This document shows positions 55,813-64,000 of a stretch of 64,000 nt of DNA, one piece after another. Source of the DNA: Devosia elaeis (GTDB lineage Bacteria > Pseudomonadota > Alphaproteobacteria > Rhizobiales > Devosiaceae). The position numbers and the translations under genes are program-made. Every line of letters begins with the position of its first letter. Position 1 is the stretch's first letter. The stretch spans positions 55,740 to 119,739 of the forward strand of contig NZ_LVVY01000081.1 in assembly GCF_001650025.1 (NCBI RefSeq), read 5' to 3'. The notes below the pieces were generated by a model. It was not told the origin of the DNA and ran no database searches. It was given only the letters and a program-made list of their open reading frames with translations.

Positions 55813-56334
55813 TCAGGGCAGGCGGAACGCGGAGGCGGCGCAATCATTGGCCTGCCAATAGCGTTCGACCGGCGTAAAGCTGCCGAGGGCCAGGTGCTCG
55901 ATCCGAGCCGCGAAGGCCATGGCCCGGCATTCGTCCGGGCCGGCCACGACATGTACCATCTCGTGCAGGATGGTCAGCCGCCGCAGGGCGTCGGTACCTT
56001 CGGCCGAAAATTGCGGGCAGATGACCAATCCCACCCGGCCATCCTGCGGCGGGATGCGGACATAGGCGGCAAAGCGGGCGCAATCGCGGTCGGCCTGGCG
56101 CGACTCGGCGACATCGAGGCCAATCTCGCCGCCCCAATACGCGGACGTGAACCGCCCCAGGGTCAGCGCATCGCCATAGGCAGTGACATCGACGCCCATT
56201 TCACTGGCGGCAAGGCGCGGCCCGGCACGCTCGAAGGCCGTTATGGCCGCATTGAAAGCGACATTGACCGGATCGGCGAGGGCGGGAGCGGGGAACAGAA
56301 GGGCAGCGAGCAGGATCGGAAACAGGAAGCGCAT
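55813..56334 (-). CDS. Small secreted protein with an HExxH zinc motif
   Basis: The 173-residue product has a signal peptide (MRFLFPILLAALLFPAPALA) and a mature region with ILHEMVHVVAG, an HExxH metallopeptidase-type motif, followed by a possible third ligand Glu in CRAMAFAARIEHLALG. Several cysteines suggest disulfides. I do not recognise a family; it might be a periplasmic peptidase or a non-catalytic zinc protein. Convergent with the LLM gene with no gap between stops. Confidence 0.65.
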   Translation of the reverse strand: MRFLFPILLAALLFPAPALADPVNVAFNAAITAFERAGPRLAASEMGVDVTAYGDALTLGRFTSAYWGGEIGLDVAESRQADRDCARFAAYVRIPPQDGRVGLVICPQFSAEGTDALRRLTILHEMVHVVAGPDECRAMAFAARIEHLALGSFTPVERYWQANDCAASAFRLP

Positions 56335-56590
56335 GGCTCCTTCTGCCTCCGAACCGGGCAGGCGGCAAGAGGCAGCGATCCCGCTGTGTTCAGGCGGTCA
56401 CACTCACGAAAAAGCGCCGTTTCGTCACATAAACCGGCCACAATTGACGCGGACAAGCGTGGGCGTGCTGCTGGATGCGGCGGAGGTTCGTGCGCCATGA
56501 CCGGTCTTAACCTCGCGCTCACCAATTGTTTCCCTCAATCGAGGAACAGGGTAGAAGCAGCGTGATCCCTTTCTGCGACAGGTTTGCCTG

Positions 56591-59314
56591 ATGGATTTCC
56601 GTATTTCGGCCGATGACCGCGTTGGTGCTCCCGCTGCCCGGCAAAGCAAGCCGCAGGCGCGGCCCGCCACCAAGAGTCAGCGCGTCGAACCCAGCATGGG
56701 CAAATCCGGCCTGGGCCAGACCATGGCCTTTTCGGTCGACAATGACCGCCCCGGCAATGCCGGGGGCGGCAATGGCGGCGGCAAGCCGCCCAAGAACAGC
56801 AAGCCGCGCAAGGGCCGGGCAATGCCGGCCAAGCCGCGCAGGAAGAAAAGCCGTTCCGGCGGCTTTCTCATGGGCCTGCTCTGGTGGGGCTTCGTGGCCT
56901 GTCTCTGGGGCGGCCTGGCCGTTATCGGCATCATCGTCTATTACGGCGCGCAATTGCCGGCGGCCAATACCTGGGCCATTCCCGAGCGTCCACCCAATAT
57001 CCGCATCCTGGCCGCCGACGGCACGCTGATCTCCAATCGGGGCCAGACCGGCGGCGAAGCCGTTACCTTCCGCGAATTGCCGCAATATGTGCCGGCGGCC
57101 TTTATCGCCTCGGAAGACCGGCGCTTCATGAGTCATTTCGGCGTCGATCCGATCGGCCTCATGGCCGTGGCGGTGGAATCCGTGCAGGCGCGCGGGGTGA
57201 CCCGTGGCGCCTCCACCATCACCCAGCAGGTGGCCAAGAACCTCTTCCTCACCCCCGACCAGACCCTGGGCCGCAAGGTGCAGGAAGCCATTCTGGCGGT
57301 CTGGCTGGAGCAGAATTTCACCAAGGAAGAAATTCTCGAACTCTATATGAACCGCGTGTTCTTCGGCCAGGGCGCCACCGGCATCGAAGCGGCGGCACAG
57401 ACCTATTTCGGCGTCTCGGCCCGCAATCTGTCGCTGGGCCAGGCCGCCATGCTGGTCGGCATCCTGCCGGCCCCCTCGGTCTACAATCCCAAGACCAATC
57501 CCGACCGCGCCCGCGAACGGCAGCGCCTGGTGCTCAATCTCATGGCCCAGGAAGGCTATATCACCCGCGAAGAGGCCGATGCGGCCCGCATCGATCCCAG
57601 CCAGACGGTCCGCACCGTGGTGGCGGGCTCCGAATCCTATGTCGCGGACTGGGTCGAGAGCCTGATGACCGCCTATATCGGGGAGATCGAGAACGACGTC
57701 GTCGTGCAGACCACCATCGATTACAAGATGCAGCGCGACGCCGAGTTCATCGTCAAGGAAGCGGTGGCTAATGAGGGCCCCAAGCGTGGCTTCTCGCAGG
57801 GCGCGCTCGTTGCCATGGATGTCGACGGCACGGTGCGCGCCATGGTGGGCGGCGTGGATTACCAGCAGAGCCAGTATAACCGCGCGGTGACCGCCAAGCG
57901 GCAGCCGGGCTCGGCCTTCAAGCCCTTCGTCTATCTGGCGGCCATGGAAAAGGGCTATACGCCCGACACTTTGGCCGAAGACGCCCAGTTCGACTATAAT
58001 GGCTGGAGCCCGCGCAACTCGACCGGCAAATATGCCGGCACTGTGACGCTGCGCCAGGGGCTGGCCTATTCGCTCAACACCATCGCCGCGCGGCTGGCCA
58101 TCGACGTCACTCCCGAAAAGGTGATCGAAGTGGCCATGCGCATGGGCATTTCCTCGAACCTGACCGCGGTGCCGTCCATCGCGCTGGGCACCCAGGAAGT
58201 GAACCTGCTGGAACTGACCAGCGCCTATGCGCCCTTCGGCAATGGCGGCTATGGCGTCATTCCGAACGTCATCACCAAGATCGCCGATGTCGACGGCAAG
58301 GTGCTCTACGAAGCCTCCGATGCCGGCCCGGGCCGGGTGATCGACCCCAATATCCTGGCCGAGATGAACGACATGCTCAAGACGGCCGTGGAAGTGGGCA
58401 CCGGACGCGGGGCCAATCTGGGCGGCTGGGATTTCGGCGGCAAGACCGGCACGTCCCAGGAATCCCGCGACGCGGTGTTCGTGGGCTATACCTCGGCCAT
58501 GGTCACCGGCGTGTGGCTGGGCAATGACGACAACAAGGGAACCCGGCTTTCGGGCGGCAACGTGCCGGCCACGATCTGGTCCCAGTTCATGACCAAGGCC
58601 CATGCCGGCCGCTCGCCGCAGCCCATTCCGGGCGGCTCCTATGCCGGCCAGCTCATCGCCCAGCAGGTGATCGATCCCAATACCGGCATGCCGGTGATCG
58701 ACCCCAATACGGGCCAGCCGCAGGTGCAATATGTCGATGGCGGCAGCGGCCAGCCGGTCCAGACCATGACCGACCCAGCCACCGGCCAGATCTATGCCAT
58801 CGACCCGGCCACCGGCCAGCCGATGCAGGGCCTGCAGCCGATCCAGGGGCAGAGCGCCAATCCGCCGATCCAGACCGGAACCATGACCGACCCGGCGACC
58901 GGGATGCAATATGACTCGACCACCGGCCAACCGCTGACCAATGGCGCCGACCCGACCTGGGGCCAGTTCGACCAGAACGTGCAATATGACAGCTTCGGCC
59001 AGGCCATCGACCCGGTGACCGGCAATGCGCTGCAGCAGCCCAATAATGGAGCGGGCAATGCGCCGGTCGATCCCGATACCGGCCTGCCGATGACGCTGAT
59101 CGTCGATCCGGCTACCGGCGAACAGGTCTGGGTGCCCAGCGCTCCGGCGTCGCAGGGCCAGCCGGTCTACAATCAGCAGCCCATCTATGCCGAACCGCAG
59201 GTGATCCAGCAGCAGCCCGGCCAGTTCGCGCCGCCCGCCGATATGGGCCAGCAGCCGGTCTACCAGCAGCCCAATTCCCAGCGCACGCTGATGGACATGA
59301 TCTTCGGCAATTGA
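56591..59314 (+). CDS. Class A penicillin-binding protein (PBP1A type)
   Basis: Peptidoglycan polymerase and cross-linker in the inner membrane. The 907-residue product has a basic cytoplasmic head of about 90 residues, one membrane helix (LLWWGFVACLWGGLAVIGIIVYYG), the GT51 domain with SEDRRF (Glu175), TRGASTITQQVAKNL and RKVQEAILA, and a transpeptidase domain with SAFK (Ser441), SLN near 488 and KTG (618). A polar tail from about residue 690 holds nine imperfect DPxTG units and many Gln/Pro residues. A terminator follows. Confidence 0.93.
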   Translation: MDFRISADDRVGAPAARQSKPQARPATKSQRVEPSMGKSGLGQTMAFSVDNDRPGNAGGGNGGGKPPKNSKPRKGRAMPAKPRRKKSRSGGFLMGLLWWGFVACLWGGLAVIGIIVYYGAQLPAANTWAIPERPPNIRILAADGTLISNRGQTGGEAVTFRELPQYVPAAFIASEDRRFMSHFGVDPIGLMAVAVESVQARGVTRGASTITQQVAKNLFLTPDQTLGRKVQEAILAVWLEQNFTKEEILELYMNRVFFGQGATGIEAAAQTYFGVSARNLSLGQAAMLVGILPAPSVYNPKTNPDRARERQRLVLNLMAQEGYITREEADAARIDPSQTVRTVVAGSESYVADWVESLMTAYIGEIENDVVVQTTIDYKMQRDAEFIVKEAVANEGPKRGFSQGALVAMDVDGTVRAMVGGVDYQQSQYNRAVTAKRQPGSAFKPFVYLAAMEKGYTPDTLAEDAQFDYNGWSPRNSTGKYAGTVTLRQGLAYSLNTIAARLAIDVTPEKVIEVAMRMGISSNLTAVPSIALGTQEVNLLELTSAYAPFGNGGYGVIPNVITKIADVDGKVLYEASDAGPGRVIDPNILAEMNDMLKTAVEVGTGRGANLGGWDFGGKTGTSQESRDAVFVGYTSAMVTGVWLGNDDNKGTRLSGGNVPATIWSQFMTKAHAGRSPQPIPGGSYAGQLIAQQVIDPNTGMPVIDPNTGQPQVQYVDGGSGQPVQTMTDPATGQIYAIDPATGQPMQGLQPIQGQSANPPIQTGTMTDPATGMQYDSTTGQPLTNGADPTWGQFDQNVQYDSFGQAIDPVTGNALQQPNNGAGNAPVDPDTGLPMTLIVDPATGEQVWVPSAPASQGQPVYNQQPIYAEPQVIQQQPGQFAPPADMGQQPVYQQPNSQRTLMDMIFGN

Positions 59315-59326
59315 CGCAGCGGAAAG

Positions 59327-59356
59327 AAAAGGCCCCGGATCGTCCGGGGCCTTTTT
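59327..59356. terminator. Bidirectional intrinsic terminator
   Basis: AAAAGGCCCCGGA pairs with TCCGGGGCCTTTTT around a 3-nt loop; ends the PBP gene and the convergent L,D-transpeptidase gene. Confidence 0.88.
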
Positions 59357-59383
59357 GTTTGCCGATGTTCGGCAGCGCCGCTG

Positions 59384-60070
59384 CTAGAGCACCACGATGG
59401 GCGCGCCGTTTGGCACGCGGTCGTAGAGATCCATGACATCCTGGAACAGCAGGCGGACGCAGCCGCTGGAGACGGCCTTGCCGATCGTCACCACGTCCAT
59501 GGTGCCGTGCACGCGGTAGAGCGTGTCGCGATTGCCCTGGTGGATGTAGAGCGCGCGGGCCCCCAGCGCGTTGAGCAGGCCGGGCGGCTGGCCATGGCGG
59601 TACATTTCCAGCTCCGGCTGACGCTCGATCATCTCGGCGGGCGGGGTCCAGACGGGCCATTTGCGCTTATAGGCGATATGGCCCTTGCCGCTCCATTCGA
59701 AGCCGGCCCGGCCCAGCCCGACGCCATAGCGCATGGCCCGACCATTGGGCATGGTGAAATAGAGGAAGTAATTGGCCGTATCCACCACGACCGCGCCTTC
59801 GCGCTCGCCGGTGACATTGTCCACTTCCTGCCGCCAATAGATGGGGTTCATCATCGAGATATCCGCGGCGGGAACGGGATATTCCTCGTCGGGCCGGGCT
59901 CCATACATGGCCAGGACATCGGGCGGAATGGTGGGACGAACCGGTTCGGCCGGAGTGGTGACGCGGCTGGTGCCGGTGGTGGAGCAGCCGGCAAGAGCCA
60001 GAGCGCCGAAGCTGGCCAGACCGGCCAGAACAGCGCGGCGCGACGGGGTCGCGTCGAGAATGGTGGACAT
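59384..60070 (-). CDS. L,D-transpeptidase (YkuD), Tat-type lipoprotein
   Basis: Forms 3-3 cross-links or attaches proteins to peptidoglycan. The 228-residue product has a twin-arginine signal (PSRRAVLAGLASFGALALAGC) in which the hydrophobic core ends at a lipobox LAGC, and a YkuD domain with YRVHGTMD and SSGCVRLLFQDVMDLY (catalytic Cys204, His and Arg present). ATG 60070. It converges on PBP1A across a shared terminator. Confidence 0.9.
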   Translation of the reverse strand: MSTILDATPSRRAVLAGLASFGALALAGCSTTGTSRVTTPAEPVRPTIPPDVLAMYGARPDEEYPVPAADISMMNPIYWRQEVDNVTGEREGAVVVDTANYFLYFTMPNGRAMRYGVGLGRAGFEWSGKGHIAYKRKWPVWTPPAEMIERQPELEMYRHGQPPGLLNALGARALYIHQGNRDTLYRVHGTMDVVTIGKAVSSGCVRLLFQDVMDLYDRVPNGAPIVVL

Positions 60071-60128
60071 AATGATTTCCTTGGCCGCACAGGGCCTCTA
60101 AGCGAATGAAGGGTCGGTTTGGCTTCGC

Positions 60129-60467
60129 TCAGGCAGCTTTGGGCGGCCGCAAGGGTATGGTTTCCCGCCAGGCAGGCGGCGCAGCATCCAGCAGGGCGAC
60201 CGGCACGTCGCAGGCCGGCGCCGGGGGCATTTGCGGCGCCGGGACCGGAATGGCCTGATGCGGCCCGCAGGGCATGATTATGCCCTTGCCCAGGTCGATC
60301 TCGCCGCGCTGGACCTGGACGAAAACCGGTATGGACACATTGTTCGCGTCCACGTGGTTCAGCACCACGATGGGCATGCTGACATAGCGATGCGCATGCG
60401 CCACCGTCGTCCCGGCAAGGGACGCGAAGGCGAAAATCAGGGCAATGAGGGCCACTACGCGCTGCAT
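60129..60467 (-). CDS. Small exported protein of unknown function
   Basis: The 112-residue product has a signal peptide (MQRVVALIALIFAFASLAGTTVAHA) and a short mature part with MPIVVLNHVDANNVSIPVFVQ and a proline-rich region near a CGPHQ site. No family is recognised. It lies between the L,D-transpeptidase and a metallohydrolase gene on the same strand. Confidence 0.6.
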   Translation of the reverse strand: MQRVVALIALIFAFASLAGTTVAHAHRYVSMPIVVLNHVDANNVSIPVFVQVQRGEIDLGKGIIMPCGPHQAIPVPAPQMPPAPACDVPVALLDAAPPAWRETIPLRPPKAA

Positions 60468-60516
60468 GCGGACCTGTTAGGCGGGCGATTGCGGCAGGAT
60501 CGGGGCAGGATGGGTG

Positions 60517-61266
60517 TCATGGCCCCTCGCCGGGCGCCTGCCACGCCATTAGCGTCCGACCGTGTGTTTTTAGCCACGCCCGGCCCCGCTCCATGTCCGG
60601 CAGGGTGCGCGCAACGGTCGCCCAGAAGGCCGGCGAATGGTTCATCTCCACAAGATGGGCCACTTCATGGGCGGCGACATAATCGAGCACGAAGGGCGGC
60701 GCCAGGACCAGGCGCCAATTGTAATTGATATTGCCGGTGGACGAGCAAGAGCCCCAGCGGCTCGACTGGCTGCGCAGCCGCACCTGCTTGACGACGACAC
60801 CCAGCCGATCCGCATGAACGGCGCTGCGCGCCTGGAGATCGGCGAGCGCCTCGGCCTTGAGCCAATCGTAAAGCCGGCGCGGCTGGTGCTGCGGATCACC
60901 GGGAACGCTGAGAAAGGGTCCGTCCTCGTCGGCGGCCTGGTCCACCCGGCCGCGCAATTGGCCGGAAGCGACTACCCTATGCACTTCGCCGCGCAAGGGC
61001 AATTCGATGCCGGCGGCCAGCACCTGCGCCGGTGCCGTGCGCGGCAGCCTTGCGGCCAGCCAGTGGCGATGGCGGAGAAGGAACGCCTCGGCATCGGCCC
61101 AGCGCGCCTTTTCCGGCAGGGTCAGCAGCGGCCCGCCGGGCGGCAGGGACAGGCGGAAAGAGCGCGCCCGCTTGCTGGTCCTGACGGCGACGGCCGTGCG
61201 CACCCCATCGAGATCGATGTGGGTGACGGCGGGCGGCGCGGGACTTTGGCGCAGGAAAGAAAACAT
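60517..61266 (-). CDS. YgjP-like metal-dependent hydrolase (SprT/M48-like)
   Basis: The 249-residue product has the DUF45/YgjP form: [17 protein letters not shown] near residue 30, [51 protein letters not shown] with the HExxH zinc motif, and YP-like ending [15 protein letters not shown] 61266 is preferred over TTG 61281. The reaction is uncharacterised in most members. Confidence 0.85.
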   Translation of the reverse strand: MFSFLRQSPAPPAVTHIDLDGVRTAVAVRTSKRARSFRLSLPPGGPLLTLPEKARWADAEAFLLRHRHWLAARLPRTAPAQVLAAGIELPLRGEVHRVVASGQLRGRVDQAADEDGPFLSVPGDPQHQPRRLYDWLKAEALADLQARSAVHADRLGVVVKQVRLRSQSSRWGSCSSTGNINYNWRLVLAPPFVLDYVAAHEVAHLVEMNHSPAFWATVARTLPDMERGRAWLKTHGRTLMAWQAPGEGP

Positions 61267-61324
61267 CAGGCCGAAAAGCAAGAATCACTGGAGCCAGTTT
61301 ACCCGGCGCCGGACGGGCCGGGCA

Positions 61325-61351
61325 TAAAAATGGCGCCCCTTGCGGGGCGCC
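61325..61351 (-). terminator. Intrinsic terminator after DUF2852 gene
   Basis: GGCGCCCC pairs with GGGGCGCC around a 4-nt loop; on the minus strand it is followed by ATTTTTAT, so it ends transcripts coming from 61410. Confidence 0.8.
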
Positions 61352-61409
61352 GAAGTGGCCGTTGGGAATAACCGGCTTCAGGAGGTAGGGAAGTCGAGAA
61401 AGATAATGC

Positions 61410-61874
61410 TCAGGCGTTGTTGGGGTTGCCCCAATTGTTGGAATTATTGCGCCCGTCATCGCCGAAACCCTGGCGGGAGCCGCGATGTTCGCTCATGAAG
61501 CGATCGAATTCCTCGCGGTCCTTTGCCTTGCGCAGATTGGCCATGTATTCGTGGAAGGCGTCGATCTCGGCGTCGAGACGGGCGCGTTCCTCCTCGAGGC
61601 GGCGAAGCTGCTCGGAGCGGTATTCGTCGAAGGCGGCATTGCCGGACGAGGCATGGTCGGTGCGGCCGAAACCGCTATGCTTGGCATTGTTGCGCATATA
61701 GCTGCATCCCTTGTTCCAATAGGACTGTGCCTTTTCGGCGGAGCCGCCGAACTTTTCGCCCCACAGGATATAGGCGAGGACGGCCAGGCCCAGCGGCCAG
61801 AACAGGATGAAGCCAAGGACCATGAGGGCGATGGTCAGGGGCGACCATTGCGGTTTGATGATTGCGGTGTTCAT
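61410..61874 (-). CDS. DUF2852 membrane protein
   Basis: The 154-residue product begins NTAIIKPQWSPLTIALMVLGFILFWPLGLAVLAYILWGEKFGG, a paired membrane helix typical of DUF2852, followed by a charged coiled-coil-like stretch (EYRSEQLRRLEEERARLDAEIDAFHEYMANLRKAKDREEFDRFM) and an Asn-rich tail. ATG 61874. Function is unknown; it is common in Hyphomicrobiales. Confidence 0.8.
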   Translation of the reverse strand: MNTAIIKPQWSPLTIALMVLGFILFWPLGLAVLAYILWGEKFGGSAEKAQSYWNKGCSYMRNNAKHSGFGRTDHASSGNAAFDEYRSEQLRRLEEERARLDAEIDAFHEYMANLRKAKDREEFDRFMSEHRGSRQGFGDDGRNNSNNWGNPNNA

Positions 61875-62033
61875 GTCGTTTCGTCTCCCAGTCACGATGC
61901 CCTTTAGGTGGTCGCGGCAAGGGTGGGATCAAGGATGTGCCTGTCGATTTTTTGCTCTTGAAATGACCCATTGCCTCCCTATAGGCCGAAAAATGGTGTG
62001 CCGCGGCCCGGCCCGATGCGCTAAGACAGGGCC

Positions 62034-63356
62034 ATGAACGACGCGCTTCCCGCCCCCAATCTTCTGCCTGCCGGCTGGCGCCCGCTGCGCCTGCAGACGC
62101 TGCTGGTGCTGCGCTGGCTGGCCGTGGCGGGGCAGACGATCGGCGTGCTCTTCGTCTTTCTGGGGCTGGGCTTTCCATTGCCGCTCTGGGAATGCCTGGG
62201 GCTGATCGCGCTTTCGGCGGCGCTCAATATCGGGCTGGTCTGGCGCTATGGCGCCAATCTGCGCCTGGCGCCGCGCGTCGCCGCCCTGCAACTGGCGTTC
62301 GATCTGTGCCAGCTCGCGGGCCTCCTGGCGCTGACGGGGGGCTTGCAGAACCCGTTCTCGCTGCTGCTGCTGGCGCCGGTTTCGGTGGCCGCCACCACCC
62401 TGCCCCAGCGCCAGACGCTGCTGATCGCGCTGCTCGCCTGCGTGCTGGCCTCGCTGATCTCGGTGGTGCACCTGCCCCTGCCCTGGGATCCGGCGGCGCC
62501 CATCACCTTCAACCGCATCTATGTCATCGGCATCTGGGTGTCGATCATCTGCGGCGTGGTGTTCATCACCGCCTATACCAATCGCGTGGCCCACGATTCC
62601 CGCCAGATCGCCGATGCCCTGGCGGCGACGGAACTGGCTCTGTCCCGGCGCGAGCAGCTTTCGGCGCTCGATGGCCTGGCCGCCGCCGCCGCCCATGAGC
62701 TGGGCACGCCGCTCTCCACCATCGCGCTGGCCGCCAAGGAGATGCGCGCCGAAGTGGCCGAAGGCAGCCAATTGGCCGAGGACGTGGAGCTGATCATCGC
62801 GCAATCGGCCCGCTGCCGCGCCATCCTGGCCAAGCTGCGCAATCTGGGCAGCGAGCCGGCCGACCTCTTCGCCGAGGCGCCGCTGACCGACATTCTCGAC
62901 GAAGTGGCGCGCCCCCATGAAGGGCGCGGCAAGGTGATCCTGTTCTATTCCGAGAACGCGGCCGGGCCGGCGCCGATCTTTCCGCGCTCGGTGGGCCTGC
63001 TCTACGGGCTGGGCAATCTCATCGAGAACGCCACCGATTTCGCCCGGCAGAGCGTGCGCATCGAAAGCGCCTGGGACCAGAGCGAAATCCGCGTCTCGAT
63101 CACCGATGACGGACGCGGCTTCGCGCCGGAGCTGATCGCGCGGCTGGGCGAGCCCTATCTGACCAGCCGCCCCCGCGACCCCGCCGGCAGCGACGCGCAC
63201 CAGCCGGGGGGAATGGGCCTGGGCATCTTCATCGCCAAGACGCTGCTGGAGCGAACCGGGGCCCGGCTGCGTTTCGACAATGCCGAACTCTCCGGCCATG
63301 CAAGGGTGACCATCACCTGGGAGCGCCGCGACCTCGACCAGCACGGGGCGGGCTGA
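62034..63356 (+). CDS. regB: Redox sensor histidine kinase RegB/PrrB/ActS
   Basis: RegB senses respiratory redox state through a quinone site and a cysteine and controls RegA. The 440-residue product has six membrane helices, the quinone-linked motif GGLQNPF near residue 103, the DHp motif AAAHELGTPLSTIALAAKEM with His221, Cys261 in SARCRAIL exactly 40 residues further as in RegB, and ATPase motifs GNLIENATDFA, ITDDGRGFAPE and GGMGLGIFI. regA follows after 26 bases. Confidence 0.95.
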   Translation: MNDALPAPNLLPAGWRPLRLQTLLVLRWLAVAGQTIGVLFVFLGLGFPLPLWECLGLIALSAALNIGLVWRYGANLRLAPRVAALQLAFDLCQLAGLLALTGGLQNPFSLLLLAPVSVAATTLPQRQTLLIALLACVLASLISVVHLPLPWDPAAPITFNRIYVIGIWVSIICGVVFITAYTNRVAHDSRQIADALAATELALSRREQLSALDGLAAAAAHELGTPLSTIALAAKEMRAEVAEGSQLAEDVELIIAQSARCRAILAKLRNLGSEPADLFAEAPLTDILDEVARPHEGRGKVILFYSENAAGPAPIFPRSVGLLYGLGNLIENATDFARQSVRIESAWDQSEIRVSITDDGRGFAPELIARLGEPYLTSRPRDPAGSDAHQPGGMGLGIFIAKTLLERTGARLRFDNAELSGHARVTITWERRDLDQHGAG

Positions 63357-63382
63357 TTTTGACGGATCGGAAGCAAGCGATT

Positions 63383-63946
63383 ATGGAAAAGCCCATGAAC
63401 ACGATCGAAGATCTCCTCGCGGCCGATCCGAGCCTGCTGCTCGTGGATGACGACGCCGCCTTTCTGGGCCGCCTCGAACGCGCCATGGCGCGGCGGGGCT
63501 TCGAAGTGCGCACCGCCGGCTCGGTGGCCGCCGGGCTCGCCGCCGTCGCCGAACGCCCCCCCGCCTATGCGGTGGTGGATTTGCGGCTCGAGGACGGCAA
63601 CGGGCTCGACGTGGTCTCGGCCCTGCACCAGAAGCGCGCCGATGCCCGCGCCGTGGTGCTGACCGGCTATGGCAATATCGCCACCGCCGTCACCGCCGTG
63701 AAGCTGGGCGCCATGGACTACCTCTCCAAGCCCGCCGATGCCGACGACGTCATCAATGCCCTGCTGGCCACCGGCGAGGACAAGCCCGAGCCGCCCGAAA
63801 ATCCGATGTCGGCCGATAGGGTGCGCTGGGAACATATCCAGCGCGTCTACGAACTCTGCGATCGCAACGTTTCGGAAACCGCCCGCCGCCTCAACATGCA
63901 TCGCCGCACATTGCAACGCATCCTGGCCAAGCGCGCCCCGCGCTGA
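63383..63946 (+). CDS. regA: Response regulator RegA/PrrA/ActR
   Basis: Partner of RegB; global regulator of energy metabolism. The 187-residue product has SLLLVDDDAAFLGRL, phospho-Asp66 in AVVDLRLEDGNGLDV, TGYGNIATAVTAVKLGAMDYLSKPADADDV and a C-terminal Fis-type helix-turn-helix NVSETARRLNMHRRTLQRILAKRAPR, which is nearly invariant in RegA. ATG 63383 or 63395 is likely; a TTG at 63359 is also in frame. The last 54 bp of the window are noncoding. Confidence 0.95.
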   Translation: MEKPMNTIEDLLAADPSLLLVDDDAAFLGRLERAMARRGFEVRTAGSVAAGLAAVAERPPAYAVVDLRLEDGNGLDVVSALHQKRADARAVVLTGYGNIATAVTAVKLGAMDYLSKPADADDVINALLATGEDKPEPPENPMSADRVRWEHIQRVYELCDRNVSETARRLNMHRRTLQRILAKRAPR

Positions 63947-64000
63947 AGCGCCGGCCAGTTCAAAAACCTCCGGGTTCACCTGGTTGATGGAAGCCCCGAG

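Noticed and set aside
56519..58984. Minus-strand 821-codon open frame
   Set aside because: Antisense to the PBP gene, with no recognisable domain.

Overview
The window is GC-rich, dense, ordinary chromosome from an alphaproteobacterium of the order Hyphomicrobiales (Rhizobiales). The order-level call rests on a RirA-type Rrf2 regulator, the chvI-chvG-hprK-EIIA-HPr run next to pckA and ahcY, a DivL-type kinase with tyrosine at the phospho-site, a RegB/RegA pair and a CtrA-type box. A Devosia-like member is my guess; it is not proven from the sequence. I see no rRNA operon, CRISPR array, insertion sequence or prophage.

Layout. 1-5.5 kb: an ABC-F ATPase cut by the window edge with a possible leader/attenuator, rirA, a small HU/IHF protein, a ROK repressor, an aldo/keto reductase and a secreted protein. 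5.7-11 kb: a complete peptide-type ABC importer (binding protein, two permeases, fused double ATPase). 11-13 kb: a Gfo/Idh/MocA oxidoreductase and a SIMPL protein. 13-21.3 kb: the full propionyl-CoA to succinyl-CoA route (pccB, pccA, methylmalonyl-CoA mutase, epimerase) with its divergent regulator PccR; a DUF559 nuclease-like gene sits inside the pcc operon. 21.5-25.5 kb: gamma carbonic anhydrase, SelO, a HAD phosphatase and a SleB cell-wall hydrolase with a CtrA-type box. 25.6-33.6 kb: pckA, ChvI/ChvG, a short HPr kinase, EIIA and HPr of a permease-less PTS, a DUF2937 protein and ahcY. 34-42.5 kb: DivL, TsaE, two tiny hydrophilic proteins, a P-loop kinase, polA with a coupled phosphotransferase and a single-domain response regulator. 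42.9-46.7 kb: lytic transglycosylase, FKBP, Tag glycosylase, tRNA-Arg(CCG) and an ECF41 sigma factor behind a monooxygenase-like gene. 46.9-54.5 kb: a nine-gene sugar-acid type catabolic and TRAP transport operon under a GntR/FadR regulator. 54.8-64 kb: LLM oxidoreductase, a small secreted HExxH protein, PBP1A with a repeat tail, a Tat-lipoprotein L,D-transpeptidase, a YgjP-like metallohydrolase, a DUF2852 protein and RegB/RegA.

How the parts work together. Two central-carbon modules (propionyl-CoA assimilation and PEP carboxykinase) lie with envelope and carbon-state sensing (ChvGI, the regulatory PTS, RegBA). Several cell-envelope enzymes (SleB, SLT, PBP1A, L,D-transpeptidase) and a cell-cycle kinase (DivL) share the region. 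The most accessory-like part is 46.9-54.5 kb: uptake by a TRAP system, two oxidoreductases, an altronate-type dehydratase split into two genes and an RraA/aldolase-like protein, all overlapping and preceded by a good promoter with a palindromic operator. Its substrate cannot be read from sequence. Many intergenic gaps hold dispersed palindromic repeats of at least three families. Starts were chosen from ribosome-binding sites where the longest open frame ran into repeats or a neighbouring gene.
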